NCBI GenBank assembly: GCA_041797745.1
Contig: JBHBZU010000003.1
Span: forward strand, 1 to 54,136
Direction of reading: 5' to 3'
Length of the DNA stretch: 54,136 nucleotides
DNA from: UBA3871 sp041797745
GTDB lineage: Bacteria; Bacillota; Clostridia; Peptostreptococcales; Anaerovoracaceae
Shown in pieces: positions 49,013 through 54,136 of this stretch (position 1 is the stretch's first letter; every line of letters starts with the position of its first letter). Position numbers and translations under genes: made by a program. The notes beneath the pieces were generated by a model. It was given only the letters and a program-made list of their open reading frames with translations, made no database searches and was not told the DNA's origin.

Positions 49013-50140
49013 CTATGCCTCCTCCCACTTAAAGCTGATAGTAATCTTATTGTTGTATGCTGCCCATGGATTCTCTGCGGAGGGTTCTTCTTCAGGGAAA
49101 ACTTCATCTTCAAAGATGGTTGTACGTTCCTCTAAAACCTCTGTAAACAGGGAATTGTCTGTATCCTTAGGGTCAAAGTGTTCACCCTTATATCTAACTT
49201 TCATTACCAAAGTATCATGCTTTTCAGAATACTCAATGCCTACCAGCACGTCTCTTTTTATATCTCTTTCGAGAATATTGTTCACGCAGATTTCTTCAAG
49301 GCAAAGCTGAAGCTTACTGGTTCTCTCGTTTTCAATCAGTAACTTTTCAGCATATTCCTGAAGTTCATCATACATGGCTGTAAAGTCGAAGTCATTGTCC
49401 ATAATGTGATAAGACAAAGAGGTAAGTCTTCTGATGAAACGCTTTGTCTTTTCTTTTTTAGGCTGCTCAAAAATCTGCTTTGGAGTACCCTCTTCATAGA
49501 TTTTACCCTCGTCCATAAAGAACACTCTGTTTGAAATTTTGCGGGCAAAATCCATCTCATGTGTAACAATCATCATGGTGGTACCGCTTTTAGCCAGCAT
49601 ACGAATTACCGACTGTACTTCTCCAATCATGCTCGGGTCCAGTGCGGAAGTCGGTTCATCAAAAAGAATAATTTCAGGGTCCATGCCTAAAGCTCTGGCA
49701 ATGGCAATACGTTGCTGCTGACCGCCGGAAAGTTCATCCGGATAGCTAAGTGACTTACTGGAAAGACCAACCTTATTTAATAAATCCATGGCCTTATCGT
49801 AAGCTTCCTGACGGCTCCTGCCTAAAAGAGTAATCTGCGGCGCCATTATATTCTCCAACACTGTCAGATGTCCGAAAAGATTGAAAGATTGGAACACCAT
49901 TCCCATCTTCTTGCGAACCTGATTCAAATCATAGCCTCTTGCAGTAATATCCTCACCGTCAACTATAATCTGACCGGAAGTTGGTGCCCCCAGCATATTG
50001 ATACATCTAAGCAATGTTGACTTTCCTGTACCTGAGGGTCCGATGACAGAAATGACGTCACCGTCGTTGATAGTTACACTAATATCCTCAAGAGGTGTAA
50101 CGTTGCCAAATTCCTTTCGTACGTGTTTCAATTCTATCAT
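49013..50140 (-). CDS. amino-acid ABC ATPase with C-terminal RsbW-like domain
   Basis: A 375-residue protein. Residues 1-~240 are a GlnQ-type ABC ATPase: Walker A GPSGTGKS (34-41), LSGGQQQR (137-144), Walker B IILFDEPTSALDP (157-169) and the switch His in VTHEMDF. The C-terminal ~135 residues are not part of the family. LQLCLEEICVN (277-287) resembles the N-box of HATPase_c_2/RsbW-type ATP-binding domains, and YKGEHFDP (317-324) the following G1-like segment, so an anti-sigma-kinase-like fold is proposed. A hydrolysis- or signal-linked regulatory domain is the inferred role. It follows a ~370-nt leader and is followed by the permease fusion across two bases. Confidence 0.82.
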   Translation of the reverse strand: MIELKHVRKEFGNVTPLEDISVTINDGDVISVIGPSGTGKSTLLRCINMLGAPTSGQIIVDGEDITARGYDLNQVRKKMGMVFQSFNLFGHLTVLENIMAPQITLLGRSRQEAYDKAMDLLNKVGLSSKSLSYPDELSGGQQQRIAIARALGMDPEIILFDEPTSALDPSMIGEVQSVIRMLAKSGTTMMIVTHEMDFARKISNRVFFMDEGKIYEEGTPKQIFEQPKKEKTKRFIRRLTSLSYHIMDNDFDFTAMYDELQEYAEKLLIENERTSKLQLCLEEICVNNILERDIKRDVLVGIEYSEKHDTLVMKVRYKGEHFDPKDTDNSLFTEVLEERTTIFEDEVFPEEEPSAENPWAAYNNKITISFKWEEA

Positions 50141-50316
50141 ATTCTTACCTCCTTAATACAAGAAACACAAATAGCCCGGCGCATAAGCGCTGAGCTATGA
50201 ATTTCTATTTTATTGCCGTCTTCGGCGAAAGTGCCTGTAAATGTCCTAACACAAGCGGACACCCCTACGGATTTCTTCATATCCGCGCAGGCCTTAATGT
50301 TTTCAATTCTGTTCAT
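50137..50316 (-). CDS. possible 59-aa leader ORF
   Basis: A frame from ATG 50316 (MNRIENIKACADMKKSVGVS...) ends with a TGA overlapping the ATPase ATG. It has four Cys and no recognised family. AGGAG is present but 14 bases away, too far for good initiation, and the frame passes through the strong hairpin at 50171-50198. It may be a coincidental open frame over a structured RNA leader. Confidence 0.3.
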   Translation of the reverse strand: MNRIENIKACADMKKSVGVSACVRTFTGTFAEDGNKIEIHSSALMRRAICVSCIKEVRI

Positions 50317-50513
50317 TTTAGAATTATCAGCTCCTAATTGGTACCCCCGCTCATTTGGCGGGAACCTCGGTTTGTTTCAGATATTGCCGCCTTACTCGGT
50401 CGTGCGGCTCTGAGAGAGAAGCCTTTCTCTCCTTTGGACAAATCCTGCTTTTGCAGGAATACCCCTACGCCCTCATGTGTTAATTCTTCGGGTTTGGGTG
50501 CTTTTATACGTAC
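50141..50513 (-). promoter_or_regulatory. long structured leader RNA of the amino-acid ABC operon
   Basis: From its own promoter to the ATPase start, about 370 nt contain several stable hairpins on the minus strand: CCTGC/GCAGG, GAGAGAA/TTCTCTC, GCCGC/GCGGC, GGTTCCCGC/GCGGGGGTACC, and a final 12-bp stem (50171-50182 with 50187-50198) followed by TTTGTGTTTCTTG just before the ribosome site. The element CGTAGGGGTRTYC occurs twice (near 50462 and 50262). This layout fits a riboswitch or other attenuator with a terminal terminator-like stem, but it matches none of the classes I could test by eye (T-box, lysine, glycine, SAM, TPP, FMN, purine, c-di-AMP, c-di-GMP). Confidence 0.55.
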
Positions 50514-50519
50514 TAGACT

Positions 50520-50548
50520 AATATACAATTAAAAACTGATAAAGTCAA
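50520..50548 (-). promoter_or_regulatory. SigA promoter of the amino-acid ABC operon
   Basis: On the minus strand: TTGACT (50548-50543), 17-base spacer, TATATT (50525-50520), located directly after the tdk stop codon (50567). Confidence 0.8.
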
Positions 50549-50566
50549 CACGGTAAAGTGGGAAAA

Positions 50567-51160
50567 TTATTTTTCATTTTCATCTGGTCCTATGCGACCG
50601 TCATTATAGTGCTTACGGCAAAGGGAAACGTACATATCATTGCCGCCAACAACAATCTGATCCCCTTGTTTTACGAACTTACCGTCCACTATACGCGCTA
50701 CCATTGTAGCCTTACGCCCACACCAACAGATAGTTTTAATTTCTTCAATCTTATCTGCGTAAACCAGCATATAGTAGGAACCCTCAAAGAGCTGATTTCT
50801 GAAATCGTTTTTAAGTCCGTAAGCCAACACCGGAATATTAAAACTGTCAACTATTTCAACCAATTCCTGAACATGATGTTGTCTTAAAAATTGACATTCG
50901 TCGATGATTACACAATCAATTTTCTGTTTATTGTTTTCATTCATGAAAAGCTGAAGAATGTCAGTCTCATCCTTAATAATCAAAGCCTCCCTTTGTAAGC
51001 CCACTCTGGAAGTAATAACTCCTACTCCGTATCTGTCGTCAACAGCAGGGACTAAAAGCAGCGCTCTCTTATTACGTTCTTCGTAGTTGTAGGCTACCTT
51101 AATAACTTCAATGGATTTACCAGCATTCATGGTACTGTATCTGTAATATAACTGTGCCAT
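50567..51160 (-). CDS. tdk: thymidine kinase
   Basis: A 197-residue type II thymidine kinase that salvages thymidine to dTMP. The P-loop is in YRYSTMNAGKSIEVI (residues ~6-20), the Walker B/lid region is VIIDECQFLRQHHV, and the zinc site uses CWCGRKA and the late CRKHY. Length is typical. It is the last gene of a three-gene run after the aminopeptidase (20-base gap). Confidence 0.95.
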   Translation of the reverse strand: MAQLYYRYSTMNAGKSIEVIKVAYNYEERNKRALLLVPAVDDRYGVGVITSRVGLQREALIIKDETDILQLFMNENNKQKIDCVIIDECQFLRQHHVQELVEIVDSFNIPVLAYGLKNDFRNQLFEGSYYMLVYADKIEEIKTICWCGRKATMVARIVDGKFVKQGDQIVVGGNDMYVSLCRKHYNDGRIGPDENEK

Positions 51161-51180
51161 TTTTTCTCCTTTGTTTTTAT

Positions 51181-52404
51181 CTAAAATGCCCAGCCGCCAT
51201 TTCTAAAGATTGGAACTTCCTTGCCATCTTTAGTGGTAGCTGTAATATTCATATCTTCCGAGCCTATCATGAAGTCTTCGTGAATCATGGAGTCATTTAT
51301 CCCCATTTTACGACATTCTTCCAAGCTGTAATTTTCAAAATTTTTAATGGTATCTGCAAAACCCGCCCCAAGAGCCAGATGACATGCTGCATTCTCATCG
51401 AACAAGGTGTTGTAAAACAAAATACCGCTCTTCCTGATAGGCGATTCGTAAGGTACCAATGCACACTCTCCAAGATATGCACTTCCCTCATCCATATTAA
51501 TCATTTTTGTTAAAAGCTCATGGTTCTTTTCCGCATGCCACTCAACAGCCTTTCCCTCATGAAAACGAATCCAAAAGTTTTCGATAAGTTGCCCCTCATA
51601 AGAAAGAGGCTTGGTTGCATAGACCACTCCCTCGGCACGTCTGCGCATAGGTGAGGTAAAACATTCCTCTGATGGAATATTAGGGTTAAAGACAATGCCT
51701 TGGAGGCTCTTTTCGGCTCCCCCGCAAAACTTAGCCTCAGGAATCATCCAAACCGTAAAGTCGGTTCCGTTTGATGACTGATAATACAATTTTTCAATAC
51801 CTAGGTTAGTTAGGTATTCGCAACGCTCATGAAGATTGCGATTGTGTTCCTCCCACGCTTTAATAGGGTCATCTGTGACCCTTGAAGTTTCAAGTATAAC
51901 TTCCCAAAGCTTCTCCATCGCCTGATTACGTGTGAGCGTAGGAAACAGCTTCTTTGCCCATGCTTCCCCAGGTACAGCGGCAATGCACCACTGATACTTA
52001 TTCTCTATTTTGTCACGATATTTCTTTATAACAGGATACTGTCGCTGGCGGGCTATAGCCATTTTCTTCTGATTTACCCCCTTTAATCCGTCAGGGTCTT
52101 CAGAAAGAAGATAGATACGGCAAGGAACGGTTTCTACATAATGCTGCCATCTGGCTTCTTCGTAATTTGCCAGTTTAGAAAGATTTCTAACTGTACGATG
52201 ACGATAATGTATTTTAGTTAAAGGTTGATAAGACCAGTCCACCACAACCCTTGCAGCTCCCAGTTTATAACATTCATCCACCAATATTTTCACAAATTCC
52301 GGTTGATCCAGCTCCGCTGCAATAAATACTTCCTGCCCTTTCTGAACATTTACACCTGCCTTGGCGATTAATTGCGCATATTTACGCAAAATAGTTTTCT
52401 TCAT
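51181..52404 (-). CDS. ampS: M29-family aminopeptidase
   Basis: A 407-residue thermophilic-type (M29) metalloaminopeptidase, AmpS/PepS branch. The N-terminal domain has KYAQLIAKAGVNVQKGQEVFI and the catalytic C-terminal domain the metal ligands in NIPSEECFTSP (Glu), LGECALVP (Glu), FYNTLFDENAACHLALG (Glu/His) and SMIHEDFMIGS (His, Asp). It releases N-terminal residues from peptides, consistent with peptide/amino-acid-based energy metabolism. It lies between the radical-SAM gene and tdk. Confidence 0.93.
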   Translation of the reverse strand: MKKTILRKYAQLIAKAGVNVQKGQEVFIAAELDQPEFVKILVDECYKLGAARVVVDWSYQPLTKIHYRHRTVRNLSKLANYEEARWQHYVETVPCRIYLLSEDPDGLKGVNQKKMAIARQRQYPVIKKYRDKIENKYQWCIAAVPGEAWAKKLFPTLTRNQAMEKLWEVILETSRVTDDPIKAWEEHNRNLHERCEYLTNLGIEKLYYQSSNGTDFTVWMIPEAKFCGGAEKSLQGIVFNPNIPSEECFTSPMRRRAEGVVYATKPLSYEGQLIENFWIRFHEGKAVEWHAEKNHELLTKMINMDEGSAYLGECALVPYESPIRKSGILFYNTLFDENAACHLALGAGFADTIKNFENYSLEECRKMGINDSMIHEDFMIGSEDMNITATTKDGKEVPIFRNGGWAF

Positions 52405-52483
52405 AGTTTTCTGCTTTCTTAATTCTTAAGGAGTGTTATTTGTTTATATTTGCTACCTTTAATACATATTGTTTTTATATAAT

Positions 52484-53449
52484 TTATAATTTATCGCCTT
52501 GCTTTGCCTCAAGCTGTCGCATCCTGTTATGAATACCGTTCAAAATAGTGCGTTTCCTGTAACTCCATTCAGGCGAAATAAGGCTGCTGCGTTTAGTATC
52601 CGCAGTCATACGGTGAATAGTAATATCCTGCGGTATAATGCGAAGAGCTTCCACTACCAAATTTACATAATCATCAATACTTTCAAAAGCCACGTAGTCA
52701 GGATATTCTAGTTCCATGCAAGAACCGCGTATTACATTTAATAAATGCAGTTTAAGACCAAAAATATATTCTGAAGCACCTGTATCAGCCGGTTTTATAT
52801 CAGCTTTATCCACTCCGAAAGAAGATAAGGGCTTACAAACATAGCCTACAGATTCCAGCATATCCTGACGACTTTCACCGGGAAGCCCTAAAATAAGGTG
52901 AGTAACCACTCTTATCTTGCGGTTCCCCAGGTTTTTTACCGCTTCTTCATAAACGCTGCTGTCATAACAACGGTTTATAAGTTTACCTGTTTTATCATGG
53001 CAAGTTTGAAGTCCCAGTTCTATCCATAAAAAAGTCCGATTATTAAGTTCCTCTAAATAATCTAAAATTTCCTCTGAAAGACAATCGGGACGCGTTGCAA
53101 TAGCAAGCCCCACAACATCTAAATCCGTAGACAAAGCCGCTTCAAACTTATTTTTAAGTTCCGCTAAGGGTGCATAGGTATTTGTATAGGATTGAAAATA
53201 GGCTATATATTTAGCTTCGGGCCACTTAAGAGAAAGTAGCTTTGCCTGAGCTTTCATCGCTTCTTTTATACCCTCTGCGGTAATAGCCGAGGCAAAATCT
53301 CCGGAACCCTCTTCAGAACAAAAAATACACCCTCCTGTGCCTTTACTCCCATCTCTGTTTGGGCAAGTAAAGCCACCATCTAAAGAAAGTTTTATTACTT
53401 TAGTTCCAAAACGCTCTTTTAAATACTCGCCTATAGTATTAATTCGCAT
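52484..53449 (-). CDS. radical SAM protein, YtqA/YhcC family
   Basis: A 321-residue radical-SAM enzyme of the TIGR01212 (YhcC/YtqA) family. The 4Fe-4S cysteines are in FTCPNRDGSKGTGGCIFC (residues ~28-45); the SAM-binding strand region includes YIAYFQSYTNTYAPL and VVTHLILGLPGE. The C-terminal domain (~235-320) is the family-specific part (RIIPQDITIHRMTADTKRS). The substrate is not established; a role in tRNA or rRNA modification has been proposed for the family. It starts the unit with ampS and tdk. Confidence 0.9.
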   Translation of the reverse strand: MRINTIGEYLKERFGTKVIKLSLDGGFTCPNRDGSKGTGGCIFCSEEGSGDFASAITAEGIKEAMKAQAKLLSLKWPEAKYIAYFQSYTNTYAPLAELKNKFEAALSTDLDVVGLAIATRPDCLSEEILDYLEELNNRTFLWIELGLQTCHDKTGKLINRCYDSSVYEEAVKNLGNRKIRVVTHLILGLPGESRQDMLESVGYVCKPLSSFGVDKADIKPADTGASEYIFGLKLHLLNVIRGSCMELEYPDYVAFESIDDYVNLVVEALRIIPQDITIHRMTADTKRSSLISPEWSYRKRTILNGIHNRMRQLEAKQGDKL

Positions 53450-53482
53450 ACCTTACCTTGCTTTCCTGTTACTGCTAAAAAT

Positions 53483-53511
53483 ATAATACCATCTAAAGCT
53501 TATTTTCACAA
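53483..53511 (-). promoter_or_regulatory. promoter of the radical SAM-ampS-tdk unit
   Basis: On the minus strand: TTGTGA (53511-53506), 17-base spacer, TATTAT (53488-53483), about 34 bases before the ATG. Confidence 0.7.
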
Positions 53512-53542
53512 CAAATAGCTATACTATTATGTTTTTTAACAT

Positions 53543-53576
53543 AAAAAAAAGCAGCCTCACGGACATTCGTCAGCAT
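53543..53576 (-). terminator. terminator of the tRNA cluster
   Basis: An imperfect hairpin (GCTGAC ... GTC ... AGGC) followed by eight T residues on the minus strand, 22 bases after the tRNA-Phe CCA end. The stem is weak but the T run and position are convincing. Confidence 0.55.
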
Positions 53577-53598
53577 GAAACTACCTTTGTAATAAATA

Positions 53599-53674
53599 TG
53601 GTGCCCAGAACCGGAATCGAACCAGTGACACGGGGATTTTCAGTCCCCTGCTCTACCGACTGAGCTATCTGGGC
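53599..53674 (-). tRNA. tRNA-Phe (GAA)
   Basis: A 76-nt cloverleaf with encoded CCA; acceptor GCCCAGA pairs with TCTGGGC; anticodon loop CTGAAAA gives GAA. Last gene of the minus-strand tRNA cluster. Confidence 0.96.
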
Positions 53675-53696
53675 ATACATAGATATCAACTATAAA

Positions 53697-53773
53697 TGGT
53701 GGGCCTTCAGGGACTTGAACCCGGGACCTGCCGGTTATGAGCCGGATGCTCTGACCAACTGAGCTAAAGGCCC
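53697..53773 (-). tRNA. tRNA-Met (CAT), elongator type
   Basis: A 77-nt cloverleaf with encoded CCA; anticodon loop CTCATAA gives CAT. The paired G1-C72 and standard D stem exclude an initiator; a lysidine-modified tRNA-Ile with the same anticodon remains possible. Confidence 0.9.
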
Positions 53774-53790
53774 TAATCAACTTGAAAAAA

Positions 53791-53867
53791 TGGTCGGGGT
53801 GGCAGGATTTGAACCCGCGGCCCACTGGTCCCAAACCAGTTGCGCTACCAAACTGCGCTACACCCCG
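53791..53867 (-). tRNA. tRNA-Pro (TGG)
   Basis: A 77-nt cloverleaf with encoded CCA; acceptor CGGGGTG; anticodon loop TTTGGGA gives TGG. Confidence 0.96.
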
Positions 53868-53886
53868 ATAAAATTATTATTAAAGT

Positions 53887-53962
53887 TGGCAGGGGCAGTA
53901 GGAATCGAACCCACGGCACGCGGTTTTGGAGACCGCTGCTCTACCAGCTGAGCTATACCCCT
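53887..53962 (-). tRNA. tRNA-Trp (CCA)
   Basis: A 76-nt cloverleaf with encoded CCA end; acceptor AGGGGTA; anticodon loop CTCCAAA gives CCA. Confidence 0.96.
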
Positions 53963-53967
53963 ATATA

Positions 53968-54059
53968 TGGCGGAGAAGATGGGATTCGAACCCATGCGGC
54001 CCTAAACGAACCCTAACGGTTTAGCAAACCGTCCTCTTCAGCCTCTTGAGTACTTCTCC
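53968..54059 (-). tRNA. tRNA-Ser (GCT)
   Basis: A 92-nt class II tRNA with a long variable arm; acceptor GGAGAAG; anticodon loop TTGCTAA gives GCT, reading AGC/AGT. Confidence 0.95.
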
Positions 54060-54070
54060 CGGCTAAATTA

Positions 54071-54136
<66 letters not shown>

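Noticed and set aside
50213..50413. 66-codon + strand frame in the same leader
   Set aside because: Antisense to the leader, no ribosome site, no family recognised.
50334..50532. Overlapping ~64-codon open frames on both strands just after tdk
   Set aside because: They lie inside the strongly folded leader RNA, lack proper starts and ribosome sites, and the presence of open frames on both strands is explained by the structured, GC-richer sequence.
53640..53834. 64-codon minus-strand frame near the right end
   Set aside because: It runs through three tRNA genes and is a shadow of them.

Overview
The window looks like a chromosomal segment of a low-to-mid-GC Gram-positive anaerobe of class Clostridia (Bacillota). 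The evidence is strong GGAGG ribosome sites, SigA-type promoters, an LPXTG surface protein, lipoteichoic-acid-synthase-like and PASTA-kinase genes, a Gram-positive Tad locus without a secretin, ornithine racemase and a SepF/DivIVA division cluster. The gene set would fit an amino-acid-fermenting member of the Peptostreptococcales / Family XIII type, but the genus cannot be fixed from sequence alone.

Layout. 1-3245 (+): the end of yicC, a CoA-disulfide-reductase/rhodanese fusion, then gmk-rpoZ behind its own promoter. 3246-6588 (+): a repeat-rich spacer, ornithine racemase and an NhaC-type antiporter, closed by a hairpin shared with the convergent operon. 17408-6599 (-): a long housekeeping run ylxM-ffh-rpsP-khpA-rimM-trmD-(HlyD-like)-yggS-sepF-divIVA-lspA-rluD-(flavin reductase)-ltaS, joining protein targeting, ribosome/tRNA maturation, septum placement and envelope synthesis. 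20992-17460 (-): a YtrA-type repressor with an ABC-2 exporter, autoregulated through an exact AGTGTA-N13-TACACT operator. 21068-22712 (+): sppA and a Cys-rich small protein. 23197-22892 and 25161-23295 (-): a DUF2007 protein and a ThrRS without TGS domain.

31911-25219 (-): a compact Tad pilus locus (DUF5688, SAF/CpaB-like, TadZ-like, TadA, TadB, TadC, a 40-codon Lys-rich ORF, two ~46-49 aa pilin-like proteins, two TadE-like proteins) from one strong promoter; the two smallest membrane proteins are easily missed. 35038-32273 (-): an Ala-rich coiled-coil LPXTG wall protein. 46366-35267 (-): a ten-gene housekeeping operon queH-asnA-priA-def-fmt-rsmB-stp-prkC-rsgA-rpe, from a TTGAAA-N17-TATAAT promoter to a terminator after rpe. 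46573-47060 (+): an orphan RelB/DinJ-like antitoxin. 50548-47469 (-): an amino-acid ABC transporter with a ~370-nt structured leader, an ATPase fused to an RsbW-like ATPase fold, and a binding-protein/permease fusion with its lobes in swapped order. 53511-50567 (-): a radical-SAM protein, an M29 aminopeptidase and thymidine kinase. 53599-54136 (-): a tRNA cluster (Phe, Met, Pro, Trp, Ser, Ser) running off the right end.

The points most worth a second look are the minimal Tad locus whose four pilin-like proteins share a non-canonical N-terminus, the amino-acid transporter with its unassigned leader RNA and odd domain architecture, a 61-nt exact duplication that supplies the end of a neighbouring gene, and a dispersed intergenic repeat shared by 3.3-3.5 kb and 47.2-47.4 kb.
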